Shown: one piece after another, positions 24,340 through 34,129 of the stretch
How the letters are laid out: each line of letters begins with the position of its first letter
Numbering within the stretch: position 1 is the stretch's first letter
From: an uncultured Muribaculaceae bacterium
Lineage (GTDB): Bacteria > Bacteroidota > Bacteroidia > Bacteroidales > Muribaculaceae
Assembly (NCBI GenBank): GCA_910579035.1
Contig: CAJTSR010000009.1
Span: forward strand, 40,770 to 104,769
Direction: 5' to 3'
Length of the DNA stretch: 64,000 bases
The notes under the pieces: model-generated
What the model was told of the DNA's origin: nothing
What the model saw: only the letters and a program-made list of their open reading frames with translations
Database searches by the model: none
Translations under genes and position numbers: made by a program

Positions 24340-24389
24340 CCTGCCTTCCGGGCAGGAAAAGCCGGAAGCCGAGGGAACTTCCGGCTTTT
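24340..24389 (+). promoter_or_regulatory. Two adjacent hairpins ahead of the ECF sigma gene
   Basis: CCTGCC/GGCAGG (24340-24356) is followed at once by a perfect 12-bp stem AAAAGCCGGAAG / CTTCCGGCTTTT (24357-24389). The second hairpin is terminator-like, with only four T before CCC. It may end the NigD transcript or attenuate the sigma operon. Its position also argues for the sigma start at 24416 rather than 24326. Confidence 0.55.
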
Positions 24390-24415
24390 CCCGCACCACA
24401 AGGACAAACCCGGAA

Positions 24416-24985
24416 ATGGCAACAACACAGCCCGACATAGAGCTTCAGCTCATCGGCCTTGTGAAGCAAGGCGACCCGGCGGCACTAAGGACGGTGTACT
24501 CCACGTATATCCGCTATCTTACTGCCGTGTGCTCGCGCTATGTGCTTAACAACGAAGATGTCAAAGACGTGTTGCACGACAGTTTCCTCAAAATCTTCGA
24601 CGCCATAGGCTCTTTCGAGTACCGTGGCAAAGGCTCTCTCAAAGGCTGGCTTACCCGCATCACCGTCAATCAGGCTCTGAAATTCCTCCACGACAACAGC
24701 CGAATGGAATTTGTCGAAATCTCCGACCGCGAGCAGGACATATCCGACGAAGAACCCTGCGCCGACTCAATACCGCCCTCTGTCATCTACAATCTCATAC
24801 GCGAAATGCCCGACGGATACCGCACCATCTTCAACCTGTACGTAATCGAGGGTAAAAGCCACAAAGAAATATCCGCGCTGCTCAATATCAAAGAAAGCAC
24901 ATCGGCATCGCAGCTCCACCGAGCCAAATCAATGCTCGCCGCCAAAATAAGACAGTATCAAACTCTAACACCCATACCGACATGA
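24416..24985 (+). CDS. ECF sigma-70 family RNA polymerase sigma factor
   Basis: The 189-residue protein has region 2 (about residues 25-95, containing NEDVKDVLHDSFLKIFDAI and YRGKGSLKGWLTRI as short motifs) and region 4 (about 125-180, YRTIFNLYVIEGKSHKEIS). The frame extends upstream to 24326 through a hairpin, so the ATG at 24416 is preferred. Its stop overlaps the start of the next gene (ATGA at 24982-24985). That coupling is usual for a sigma factor and its membrane regulator. Confidence 0.92.
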   Translation: MATTQPDIELQLIGLVKQGDPAALRTVYSTYIRYLTAVCSRYVLNNEDVKDVLHDSFLKIFDAIGSFEYRGKGSLKGWLTRITVNQALKFLHDNSRMEFVEISDREQDISDEEPCADSIPPSVIYNLIREMPDGYRTIFNLYVIEGKSHKEISALLNIKESTSASQLHRAKSMLAAKIRQYQTLTPIPT

Positions 24986-26226
24986 ACGACAAATGGCTAA
25001 ACGACGTCCGCAAAAGCATGGCGGACTACGAAACAGACGAGCCTGCCGAACTGTGGGCCGGTTTAGAGAAAGAGATTGCCCGGCAGAATTTGCGCCCCTC
25101 GCTGTTTGCGCGCGCCAAGCGCTATATCGCAGCGGCGGCGGCAGTCGTGATTGCCTTTACCGCCGGCGTGTACATACTCACCCGGCAGGACAGCATTACC
25201 GACAGCCCTCTGACAGCCGACAACGACGAGCCGTCGGCGCTCCGAAGCATACTGCCCGCCCTCGAAGGCTCCTTGGCGGAAGCACAGACACTGCCCGGCA
25301 TAGCCGAGCCACAAGGCACTCCGACGCCCAAGGCCTGCGCCCAAGCATATGTCAATGCGCAGAAGCCCGAACCCACCTCCTTCATAACCACCCACTGCTC
25401 GGCCGAAACTCCCGCCGAGCCTGAGAAAGCGCAAAACAGCGACAGCATAACCGTGCAGAGCAGCGCCCGGCAGCCTTACGCGCAGCCGGAAAATCGACGC
25501 CGCCATCTGACAGCCTACACCGCGCCCAAGAACAAGGGCGACGGTGGCGGCAGGCTGTCGTTTGCAATGTCGACCTCCGGCGGCTTCGGCGCCTTGTCGA
25601 ACCACAGCGCCTCGCCGGCAGCCTTTAACGACGGCCTCGGCCCCGACGGGGCAGTCTGGGAAGACAACCCTATACTGGGAATACTCGCCTTCAACCAAGG
25701 CAAGTCGATAAAGACCGAAACAAGCCACCGCCTGCCCTTGAAAGTGGGTATGACATTCACATACCGGCTCACCGACAGGCTCGGCATCGAAAGCGGCCTG
25801 AGCTACGCCTATCTTGCCTCCGACATAAGGGAAGGCTCCAGCCAGCACTACATCGAAGGCCAGCAGGCGCTTCACTACGTTGGCATTCCACTTAAACTGA
25901 AGTACAAACTCTACTCGTGGAAGAAGCTCGAGCTGTACTCATCGGTAGGAGCGCTTGCCGAAAAGTGTGTTTCTGCCAAGAGAATAAACTCCTTTGTAAT
26001 CGACAACGAAAAGAGCCTCGCCGAAACTTTCAACCTCGACACCAAGCCCATGCAATGGTCGGCAAACGCCTCTGCAGGCATACAGCTCAACATCGTTGAA
26101 AACCTCGGCCTGTACGCAGAGCCGGGCGTAAGCTACTACTTCGACGACGGATCGCCTCTGCAGACCATCTACAAAGAAAAACCTTTCAATTTCAATTTGA
26201 CTTTCGGCCTTCGTTACACGCTATAA
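24982..26226 (+). CDS. Inner-membrane-anchored protein with barrel-like C-terminal domain, coupled to the ECF sigma factor
   Basis: Residues 1-45 are charged and likely cytoplasmic, as in anti-sigma factors. One membrane segment lies at about 47-67. A Pro/Ala/Glu/Ser-rich linker runs to about 185. From about residue 190 the sequence resembles a PorT-type outer-membrane beta-barrel (VGMTFTYRLTDRLGIESGLSY, repeated amphipathic strands, final FNLTFGLRYTL). The protein has 414 residues. An anti-sigma role is inferred from gene coupling. How a membrane-anchored protein presents a barrel domain is unclear; the region could also be a periplasmic barrel-like fold. Confidence 0.8.
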   Translation: MNDKWLNDVRKSMADYETDEPAELWAGLEKEIARQNLRPSLFARAKRYIAAAAAVVIAFTAGVYILTRQDSITDSPLTADNDEPSALRSILPALEGSLAEAQTLPGIAEPQGTPTPKACAQAYVNAQKPEPTSFITTHCSAETPAEPEKAQNSDSITVQSSARQPYAQPENRRRHLTAYTAPKNKGDGGGRLSFAMSTSGGFGALSNHSASPAAFNDGLGPDGAVWEDNPILGILAFNQGKSIKTETSHRLPLKVGMTFTYRLTDRLGIESGLSYAYLASDIREGSSQHYIEGQQALHYVGIPLKLKYKLYSWKKLELYSSVGALAEKCVSAKRINSFVIDNEKSLAETFNLDTKPMQWSANASAGIQLNIVENLGLYAEPGVSYYFDDGSPLQTIYKEKPFNFNLTFGLRYTL

Positions 26227-26291
26227 CGGCGTTTTGCGTCATTATAGAACCAAATAAGGAATAGTTCGCGTTATTTTGCGATAAAAGTTGC

Positions 26292-26320
26292 TTGTTGTAA
26301 TAGAAATTTGCATATCTTTG
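26292..26320 (+). promoter_or_regulatory. Promoter of the two-gene secreted-protein operon
   Basis: TATCTTTG at 26313-26320 is a clear -7 box. TTGC at 26288 or TTGT at 26292 lies 21 or 17 bp upstream. The start near 26328 leaves a leader of about 58 nt to the ATG at 26386. Confidence 0.6.
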
Positions 26321-26385
26321 CGGCAGCATTGTTATCAAAAGGTCATAGACCCGATCAAAATACCGTAAACCATAATCCTTATTTA

Positions 26386-28254
26386 ATGAAAAAACTTTTA
26401 CTCTACTCACTGTTCGTGATAGTGGCTCTCGGCTCATTCACGGCATCGGGTCTTACACTGACAGTCAATGTCGACGACCCGGAACGCTTGACACTCGACA
26501 TCGACTACGAAACCCGACAGCTCATAAAAGGCGACAACGTGTTCGAGGACATAGCCAATTTCTCAAGCATATCCATTACCGCCAAGGACGACTGTATGCT
26601 ACGGTCGGTTACACGCAAGTCAAACGGCGAAGAACTCGGCATCAGCAACTATAAGTCGGCAAGCGCCACAGCCTCGTCCTATTCAGGGTGGGACGGCGAA
26701 ACACTCACCGTCGTCACAGCGAAAATCGACGATATGCGCACAGAATCGTGTACTGTCAATATCGACGACGCCTCATTGGTGACCATTGACCTTAAAGAAA
26801 CATCAAGCAAAATCCAAGACCTGAAAAACGGTGAAAACCAAATAGCCTACATACCTGGCATCGAAAAGACCCTGCGAATATACTCCTCCAAAGGAGGGTC
26901 GTATCCTATCTACAAGGTAGAAATCGGCGGAACAGAAGCAGCCCCGACCGGTACCATCTATAACATCGCCCTGCCTGCAGAAGGCTCTATCGACATCACC
27001 GCCGCCTTCCCCGACAAAGACTGCGCGCTTACATTCGAGTACAGCTCGGACGAGGCCAAAGGCATAATCACAAAGGTAACACAGGAAAAGACCGACGGCG
27101 ACGTCCTCGACATCACATCGGGAGCAGCCTCCGTAAAATGCGGCTCCGTGGTATACCTTCACGCCGACCTCGGCACATACAAACTGTCTGAATTCAAAAT
27201 CAACGATAAAGAGTCTACTCTCTCCGCCTCGACCCGAATGATTGTAACAGACGACACAAAGGTATATATAGATGCCCGCAAATATCGCGACTACACCGTG
27301 AAAGTAACCGTCGACGACCCCGCAAACGTGATAGCGGCATACGGCAAAGCGGTATCGACAGGCACCACCTTTGAACTTACCGAGGGCGAAAACCTCGTAA
27401 CTGTAAACGAAAACGCAAACCAGCTCGCTTTTGCCGACAGCCATACCGGCTATATCACCGAACTGCTCTACAACGGCGAGGCGGTAAGCAAGAACTACAC
27501 CGACAGCTACCCTGTAAACGCCGAGGAAGGCTCCGAGATAGTCATTACATCTAAAAAGATAGAGCGCGACCTCAAGGCGATGGTCTATATCACAGAAGAC
27601 CTTTCAGCCGTGTCCGACGGACGCTTCTTCAGCGCCAAGCTCGGCAACGGAAGCCTCGTGGCGGGCTACAACGCCGTCGAGTTCGGCGACATCGACAATC
27701 CCTTCACGTTCCAGCACGGTTTCATGGCCAAGGCAATGGTATACCACAACGGAAATGAAGTGACGCCCTCCGGATTCTCCACCAAGTCTTATGAAATGAC
27801 CCTTGCCGACGGCGATGTCGTAAAGATTTTCGCAGGGGCGACAAGCGAACCTGAGAAGCACGCCATCACCTTTGGCGGCCCGGCTCTTGCCGACGTGAAC
27901 GTGGTAGCCGACAAGATAACGCCCGTATCCGACTTTGACGCACCTATGAGCGTTATGACAGGCACGCACATCGACATCACTCCCGCGCAAGGCAAGACCG
28001 TGACAGTCAAAGCCGACAACGAGCCTGTAGCCGCAGGTATCGACGGCGTATACCGCATCGTGGCCGATGCCGACAAGCACATCACCGTGGATTCCACATC
28101 CGGCATTTCGGAAATTGATGCCGCCGAAACCGAAACAGGCAACGTCTACAACATTGCCGGAATCTGCGTGCTACGCAACGCCGACGCCTACGCCATCAGC
28201 TCGCTGCCCGCAGGAATCTACATATTCAACGGACGCAAAATCGCTATAAAATAA
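26386..28254 (+). CDS. Secreted beta-rich protein with type IX-like C-terminal end
   Basis: The 622-residue protein has a signal peptide (MKKLLLYSLFVIVALGSFTA) and no recognised enzyme domain. The body holds several related segments of roughly 80-100 residues, beginning LTVNVDDPERL, VKVTVDDPANV and similar, so it appears to be built from repeats. The last 60 residues run from a linker into VYNIAGICVL and LPAGIYIFNGRKIAIK, like the C-terminal sorting or anchor region seen in many Bacteroidales surface proteins. The ATG at 26386 follows a good promoter. Its TAA overlaps the next ATG by one base. Confidence 0.75.
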   Translation: MKKLLLYSLFVIVALGSFTASGLTLTVNVDDPERLTLDIDYETRQLIKGDNVFEDIANFSSISITAKDDCMLRSVTRKSNGEELGISNYKSASATASSYSGWDGETLTVVTAKIDDMRTESCTVNIDDASLVTIDLKETSSKIQDLKNGENQIAYIPGIEKTLRIYSSKGGSYPIYKVEIGGTEAAPTGTIYNIALPAEGSIDITAAFPDKDCALTFEYSSDEAKGIITKVTQEKTDGDVLDITSGAASVKCGSVVYLHADLGTYKLSEFKINDKESTLSASTRMIVTDDTKVYIDARKYRDYTVKVTVDDPANVIAAYGKAVSTGTTFELTEGENLVTVNENANQLAFADSHTGYITELLYNGEAVSKNYTDSYPVNAEEGSEIVITSKKIERDLKAMVYITEDLSAVSDGRFFSAKLGNGSLVAGYNAVEFGDIDNPFTFQHGFMAKAMVYHNGNEVTPSGFSTKSYEMTLADGDVVKIFAGATSEPEKHAITFGGPALADVNVVADKITPVSDFDAPMSVMTGTHIDITPAQGKTVTVKADNEPVAAGIDGVYRIVADADKHITVDSTSGISEIDAAETETGNVYNIAGICVLRNADAYAISSLPAGIYIFNGRKIAIK

Positions 28255-30641
28255 TGACTTCTCCAAAACACATCATAGCAGCCGGCTGCATACTCATTGC
28301 CGGAACAATGGCCGCACAGGCACCCATGCTTTACCCCGCAGGCAAAGCCCGCATACAGTCATCCTCCAGAGCCGCATCAGGCGAGATAATCAGAGAAGAC
28401 TTCTCGCGCTTCACCGCAGGCAGTGAGGCCGCTCCCGACGCCGCCAACATTGCCGACCTCCGAACCGGCGTAATCGATGCCAAATACACCGCCGTTCCCG
28501 GCTGGACGGGTGCCGCCATCTATCAGGCCGGAGGTATTTGTGCCATCACAACAGGCATGTACTCGGGCGAGAACGGTCCTTACGAGGACACCGGCTTCCT
28601 GACCTCGCCCATAGGCGACTACTCAGGCGATCTCACAGTGACATTCCGCGCACGCCTGCTCGACCCGACAGCCGAGGCCGACGCAATGGCAGTGGTACTC
28701 GGCAGCACATCGGCAGGCAGGCTCGAAGCCTCCACAGTATCGGTAACGCCTCAATGGCAGAATTTCTCTATATCATTCACCAAAGGCCGGTTCGAGGACT
28801 GCCTCATACAGTGGACCATGCTCAAAGAGAAGGTGCTGATCGACGACATTGCCGTCACCTCCGTGCAGACCTCCATACCTGCGCCCGTGGCAACAGCTGC
28901 CACCAATTTCACCGCCGACGGATTCACCGCCAACTGGGAACCGACCGACGAAGCCGAAAGCTACCTGCTCACTGTGTATGAGCGCAACTCGGCAGAGGCT
29001 ACGACCATAGTGGACTTTGAAAACCTCAACCTCACCGCCGACGGTAGCCATATCGACGCCGACAAGCCCGGATTCCCCGAGGGCTGGACCTTCGCATACG
29101 CCGCAGGAACAGCCGAGCACGTGTCGGACAAAGGCGCCGGCAACAGTACCGGCATTGTGTTCGACGCCAAGGGCGAGGGATTTATGACGCCCCTCTTCGA
29201 CGCTCCCATACGCGACTTCTCTTTCTTTGCCCGCTACCCGGCAGGCGAGCCTTGCTTCAGCAAATTCAAATTCTCCATGCTCGTAGGCAACCAATGGCAG
29301 GGACTCGGCAACCTCGACATAGAGCGCATATCGCCCGACGGCGAAATGATCAACTTCTCGTCGCGCCTTCCCGACGGCGTGCGCCAGATACAGGTAATGT
29401 TCGATGAAAACACCGCCAACGACGCAGGCAAAGACCTCCGGGTCGTAATCGACGACATAACCATTATGACCGAGCCGGGCGCCAAGGCTGTGATTACCGA
29501 CCGCAGGCACGACAGCACATCGGCCTCAGTAACAGGACTTGACCCCGAACGCGACTACTCGTACACTGTCAAGGCCGCCAACTCGCAGTTCACCTCCGAG
29601 GAGTCGAACAACCTGATGGCCACCGGCCTCGCCTCGCCTAAGCTGTTGCTTCCCGAGGAAGTAAGCGCCGACGCCTACACCGCGCGTTGGGAACCATCGC
29701 CCAAAGCTCAGGGCTATATCGTGGCCAACTACCGCGTGTACACCTCGCCCGCCGACGGCGATGTGACGATGCTCTACGAGGACTTCTCCAAAGTGACCGA
29801 AGGCACACTCGACGCTCCCGCAGGACTATACAACACCTTCAACCCTCTCTCTCTCGACGAGTACACAATCACCCCCGGCTGGTACGGCCTTTGCACATAC
29901 CTCGTGAACGGAATGCTCGGCACACGTTCGTTCTTTACCGTGCAGGGAGCGATACAGACCCCGGCTATGAACCTCTCAGCAGCCGGCGGCCGCTTCAAAG
30001 TGGAGATGACCATAGTTGCCGACAGCGACGCCAAGGAAGACATGGTGGTTGTACAGGCCGGAGCCACCGAGTTCAAGCGCATGCCTATCGGTGACGTCAT
30101 GGTGCCCGTCAAACTCGTATACGAGTTCGACTGCGGCGAAGCAGGCATGCCGCTCCTCATATACACCTATCAGGGCATGCCCTTCTACATCGACGAAATA
30201 AAGGTGACGCAGAGCCTCCCCAAAGGCTCGCAGACATTTACCGAAGTCGAAAACAAGACATTGACAGGCAAAGAAAGCTCAAACGTACGTTTCACCGGCA
30301 TGGAAGCTGCCGAAAACGAAAACTTCGCATACCGTGTGACGGCATTCCGCAACTTCTACGGCTCCACCATATACTCGGCCTCTCCTGAGGCTATGCACGT
30401 GCTGTCGACCACCAGCCTCGATACCGTCGGAGGCCCGGCTGCCACCGAGGCGTATGCCGAAGGCCTCACCCTGCACATCAACGCGGCACAGCCCGAGAGA
30501 ATCGAACTCTACGGCGTCAACGGAGTCAAAGTGGCAGCCGTCACAGTGCCCGAAGGACACACCACCATAGCGCTGCCCTCTCCCGGCCTATATCTCCTCA
30601 CTGGCAACCAAGGCACAGTAGCCAAGATTCTTGCCCGATAA
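28254..30641 (+). CDS. Secreted protein with jelly-roll and Fn3-like domains and type IX-like C-terminal end
   Basis: The 795-residue protein has a signal peptide ending near AAQA. Two similar beta-sandwich modules begin with REDFSRFTAGSE and YEDFSKVTEGTL. Each is followed or preceded by an Fn3-like segment (TADGFTANWEPTDEAESYLL, SADAYTARWEPSPKAQGYI). The C-terminal end (IELYGVNGVKVAAV, PGLYLLTGNQG) resembles a T9SS type A-like domain. It is translated from the same mRNA as the preceding secreted protein and the pair probably act together at the surface. Substrate is not known. Confidence 0.78.
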   Translation: MTSPKHIIAAGCILIAGTMAAQAPMLYPAGKARIQSSSRAASGEIIREDFSRFTAGSEAAPDAANIADLRTGVIDAKYTAVPGWTGAAIYQAGGICAITTGMYSGENGPYEDTGFLTSPIGDYSGDLTVTFRARLLDPTAEADAMAVVLGSTSAGRLEASTVSVTPQWQNFSISFTKGRFEDCLIQWTMLKEKVLIDDIAVTSVQTSIPAPVATAATNFTADGFTANWEPTDEAESYLLTVYERNSAEATTIVDFENLNLTADGSHIDADKPGFPEGWTFAYAAGTAEHVSDKGAGNSTGIVFDAKGEGFMTPLFDAPIRDFSFFARYPAGEPCFSKFKFSMLVGNQWQGLGNLDIERISPDGEMINFSSRLPDGVRQIQVMFDENTANDAGKDLRVVIDDITIMTEPGAKAVITDRRHDSTSASVTGLDPERDYSYTVKAANSQFTSEESNNLMATGLASPKLLLPEEVSADAYTARWEPSPKAQGYIVANYRVYTSPADGDVTMLYEDFSKVTEGTLDAPAGLYNTFNPLSLDEYTITPGWYGLCTYLVNGMLGTRSFFTVQGAIQTPAMNLSAAGGRFKVEMTIVADSDAKEDMVVVQAGATEFKRMPIGDVMVPVKLVYEFDCGEAGMPLLIYTYQGMPFYIDEIKVTQSLPKGSQTFTEVENKTLTGKESSNVRFTGMEAAENENFAYRVTAFRNFYGSTIYSASPEAMHVLSTTSLDTVGGPAATEAYAEGLTLHINAAQPERIELYGVNGVKVAAVTVPEGHTTIALPSPGLYLLTGNQGTVAKILAR

Positions 30642-30656
30642 ACGAATAATCCAAAC

Positions 30657-30697
30657 ACGAAGAGGGCCGGCGTGGAAATGACGCCGGCCCTCTTCGT
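30657..30697. terminator. Strong bidirectional terminator
   Basis: A perfect 17-bp inverted repeat (30657-30673 and 30681-30697) with a 7-nt loop lies between the convergent secreted-protein operon and the CNNM-type gene. T tracts are weak, but the stem is very stable. Confidence 0.75.
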
Positions 30698-30700
30698 AAC

Positions 30701-31732
30701 TTACGCGGTCTTTACGCGGGGAGAGAATTTGCGGCGGGCAAAAGCCTGAAGGTCTTCGGTGGTATCGCACTCGTCGACAATCTCCACACCGAGCATCGAC
30801 TCGATAACGTCTTCCATCGTCACGATGCCTCGCATGCAGCCGTACTCGTCGCGGATAACCGATATATGCTCTTTCTCGCGGAGCATCTTCTCCCAGATAT
30901 CCGACACCGTGTCCGTTTCCGAAAAATAAAGCACCGGGCGCATTATATCTGCCACGCTGCCGTCGGCCTTATCCTGGGCGAGCATCTCGAGCACCGTGCT
31001 GCGGCGCACATAGCCAACCACATTCTCGCGCCTGCTGTCATAGACAGGGATACGCGAAAAGGACGACAGCGCGCCGTTGGCATAAAATTCGGGCAGCGTG
31101 GTCGATTTCTCCACAGAAGCGACCACCACGAACGGCGTCATAATGTCGCGGGCGCTGACATTGACAATCTTGAGAAAATTCTGAATCATACTGCTTTCGG
31201 CCGGGTCGAACACACCTTCGTCCTCCCCCACATTCACCATCGCGGCAACCTCCTCGCGGCTTACCGTCAAAGGCTGTATCTTGGGCGCGAAGCAGCGGGT
31301 GAGCAACTCCGAAAGCCACACAAGCGGGTAGGTTATCACGATAAGGAAGCGGATTACCTTTGTCGACGGTATGGCGAGCGTGCGCCAGTAGGACGCTCCC
31401 ACAGTCTTGGGTATTATCTCGGAAAGCACCAGTATGAGCAGCGTCAGTACGGCCGATATTATGCCGAAATAGGCTTCACCGAAAACCTTTACCGATTCCG
31501 AGCCTACCCCTGCGGCGCCTATGGTGTGGGCCACAGTGTTAAGCGTCAATATTGCAGCTACGGGACGGTCCACATTCGTCTTGTACTTCATAAGCAGGGA
31601 AGCAGTCTTTACTCCCTGGCTCTCTTTCATTGATATAAACGAAACAGGAGTGGAAAGAAGCACGGCCTCGAGCACTGAGCAAAGAAACGACAACGCCAGA
31701 GCACCGACAAGATAAAGTAATATTACAGTCAT
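30701..31732 (-). CDS. CNNM/CorC-type transporter (hemolysin family, DUF21 plus CBS)
   Basis: In this 343-residue protein the N-terminal DUF21 domain has about four membrane segments with the family motif LVLSEIIPKTVG and a helix pair around residues 55-130. A CBS pair follows at about 200-320 (SRIPVYDSRRENVVGYV, GCMRGIVTMEDVIESMLG). The C-terminal CorC_HlyC domain is absent, since the protein ends about 25 residues after the second CBS. It is probably an inner-membrane divalent cation transporter or magnesium-efflux regulator. Confidence 0.9.
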   Translation of the reverse strand: MTVILLYLVGALALSFLCSVLEAVLLSTPVSFISMKESQGVKTASLLMKYKTNVDRPVAAILTLNTVAHTIGAAGVGSESVKVFGEAYFGIISAVLTLLILVLSEIIPKTVGASYWRTLAIPSTKVIRFLIVITYPLVWLSELLTRCFAPKIQPLTVSREEVAAMVNVGEDEGVFDPAESSMIQNFLKIVNVSARDIMTPFVVVASVEKSTTLPEFYANGALSSFSRIPVYDSRRENVVGYVRRSTVLEMLAQDKADGSVADIMRPVLYFSETDTVSDIWEKMLREKEHISVIRDEYGCMRGIVTMEDVIESMLGVEIVDECDTTEDLQAFARRKFSPRVKTA

Positions 31733-31905
31733 AATGTATGTGATGATTTATAAAATTATAACCGACTACCTGCAGCGATGGTTCACAATCTGCCAAATTG
31801 TTCACACCTAAGCCCGGATTCGGACCATAACGGAAGTTTTTCATTTCTTTTTGAGCGAAAACGAACAAAAACTTTCGATTTTAGCACTTATTAACCCACA
31901 CCAAC

Positions 31906-31935
31906 TTGTTTTTCGCTGCCATTATCATAATTTTG
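31906..31935 (+). promoter_or_regulatory. Promoter of the Fn3 lipoprotein gene
   Basis: TTGT (31906-31909) and TAATTTTG (31928-31935) are spaced by 18 bp. The start near 31942 gives a leader of about 38 nt. Confidence 0.6.
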
Positions 31936-31979
31936 CATTTGAAAACAAAAAACCAACATTAATCCTACACACATCTATC

Positions 31980-34112
31980 ATGTCCAAATTCTCACTACGG
32001 ATTATGCTTGCCATGATGCTCGGACTATTCGCCCTCGCATCATGCAGCGATGACGGCACCACTCCGCCGCCACCGGAAAAGCCCGATGTAAATGTCAGCA
32101 TCGACAACCTGAGCCGAACCGAGCTTACATTCACGGTCAGCTCACAAACCGGCTCGGACTATGCCTATGCAATACTCCCCAAAGGCGCGTTCTACACCAC
32201 TGCCGAAGCGGTTTTCCGCCACGGAGAATTCGCCATGATGAGCCAGGGCACAGCCACTATAAACAATCTCGACTTTGAAGGCGGCAAGGAATACACCCTC
32301 TTCGTAGCCACTCGAAAAATCAATCCCTATGTCTATAGCGAGCTTTACACCAAGGAGATAAGCACCAACCTGCCGTACACAGAGATGATGACCCTCGAGA
32401 AGGTCGGCCTTACTTCCATCACATACCACGTGGAAGTTCCTGAAGGAAAGGAGATGAAGCACATCATAGTCAAGAAAGATGACTATGAGGCCATCAAAAA
32501 CATTCTTGCCATGTACGGCGAGGTAAGCCACGCCACTTATGCAGAAACATTCGGCCACAAAATCAGCGAGTCCGGCACATTCACCATCGACAAATACGGA
32601 GAAACAGCCTATAGCGACGGTATCCACATACATTCCGGAACAACTTATCTGGCCATTGCCGGCATAACCGACGAAAACGGAAAAATAGCAGAGGAAAACT
32701 GCCAGACCATAGAGTTCGATACCCGCCACGCCGGAGAATGCCCCTATGACTTCAACATATCGGTAGAAACAACCTCTATCAGTGCCCTTGCCAACATCGT
32801 GCCCGATGCAGGTATCGACAAATACCGCGCCATTGTGCTCACGCGCGAAGATATGGACTATATCGGCACCGAAGGCGAGGCTTCGATAAGGTCGGCCATA
32901 ATCGGCCCGTGGGCAACCACCGACAACGAATACAGCGGCCCGGCCGAAATCACCGCCACAGGCCTGCGCCCCGACACCGAGTATGTGCTCGGCATAGTAG
33001 GTTTTGACGCCAGCCTCAATGAGAAAGTAAAACTCGCGTACTTTACCACAGGCTCGCCCACAGGCCCAGTGCCTACAATGACCATGGAAATGGTAGAACA
33101 CACATCGCCCGCCCCCTGGAGAAACGCCGCTGTAAACCTCAAGGCCCAGCACGCCGTGTCAATAACCGGAGGATTCTTCCTCAAACACCAGGTTGACGAA
33201 TTATTGGCAAGAGGCTCCAGCCTGACATCTATCGTGCAGAACAACGGACAGCCCTGCTCTGCCGAAGAAGTGCAACAGGCGCTCAGCCCCGAAGGACTCA
33301 TACTGCAAGTCGACGGGCTAAACCCCGAAACCGAAATGATGTTCGCCATGGTAGCCGTCAACGAGGAGTACGTATCGGCAACGGAATACATCACATTCAC
33401 CACTGCCGCGCTGCCACAGTTAGGCGGTGACGTGCGCGCCAACATGCCCGGCAAGTACATCGCATCCACAACCGACGCCACAGGTGCAACTGTGACCTTC
33501 CCCGTTACCATAGCGACCGGCGCCAACGATGCCACTACCGAAACATACTCCAAGCAGAACCGCCTCGTATGCCTCGGTTTCGGCCCCGCCGACACATTCC
33601 CCTACACTTCGCCCGAAGCATTGGGCGGAACTGACGCCGACCTCAACTACGGCCCCAAATGGTTCATCGAATTTACCGACAACGGCCCGATAGTGCCCAC
33701 CACCGCATACGGCAAGGACGACCTCGACTGGAACATGGGCATATTCGACGGCAAGACCGCATATATGTGGGCTTACGGCAAGCGAACCACTTCCGACAGG
33801 GAAACCGACAGCGCAAGCATGGCCTTTGAAGTGGAAGTATCGGACGACGGAAACACAATCACAGTCAAATCCGCCACAAACAGCTTCGGAAACGCTATCT
33901 ATTATCCCACAATGGCTGCAGCCACCTCAACGTGGTCGACCGACGAGCTGCTCTTCCGCTGCTACTCCGAAATAGTGCTCAAACGCCAGCCCGACAACTC
34001 CGCACGCGCATTCAGCGGCAAATTCGCAATGCCCCGCGCATACACTGTCGACCTTAGCCGGCCCAAAGAAAAGTCTGCACGCCAGATTATGTGCGAACGC
34101 CTGTCTAAATAA
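31980..34112 (+). CDS. Large lipoprotein with fibronectin-type III-like repeats
   Basis: The 710-residue protein has a lipoprotein signal ending in ALASC, followed by SDDGTTPPPPEKP, a proline linker typical of surface lipoproteins. Several Fn3-like modules follow (LTFTVSSQTGSDYAYAIL, ATGLRPDTEYVLGIVGFD, VDGLNPETEMMFAMVAVN). The last 220 residues form a separate beta domain (KWFIEFTDNGPIVPTTAYG). I start at ATG 31980, just after a promoter, rather than at 31851 upstream of it. It is followed 17 bp later by the S41 peptidase lipoprotein gene. Confidence 0.8.
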   Translation: MSKFSLRIMLAMMLGLFALASCSDDGTTPPPPEKPDVNVSIDNLSRTELTFTVSSQTGSDYAYAILPKGAFYTTAEAVFRHGEFAMMSQGTATINNLDFEGGKEYTLFVATRKINPYVYSELYTKEISTNLPYTEMMTLEKVGLTSITYHVEVPEGKEMKHIIVKKDDYEAIKNILAMYGEVSHATYAETFGHKISESGTFTIDKYGETAYSDGIHIHSGTTYLAIAGITDENGKIAEENCQTIEFDTRHAGECPYDFNISVETTSISALANIVPDAGIDKYRAIVLTREDMDYIGTEGEASIRSAIIGPWATTDNEYSGPAEITATGLRPDTEYVLGIVGFDASLNEKVKLAYFTTGSPTGPVPTMTMEMVEHTSPAPWRNAAVNLKAQHAVSITGGFFLKHQVDELLARGSSLTSIVQNNGQPCSAEEVQQALSPEGLILQVDGLNPETEMMFAMVAVNEEYVSATEYITFTTAALPQLGGDVRANMPGKYIASTTDATGATVTFPVTIATGANDATTETYSKQNRLVCLGFGPADTFPYTSPEALGGTDADLNYGPKWFIEFTDNGPIVPTTAYGKDDLDWNMGIFDGKTAYMWAYGKRTTSDRETDSASMAFEVEVSDDGNTITVKSATNSFGNAIYYPTMAAATSTWSTDELLFRCYSEIVLKRQPDNSARAFSGKFAMPRAYTVDLSRPKEKSARQIMCERLSK

Positions 34113-34129
34113 CTTAATTCCGAAAAACA

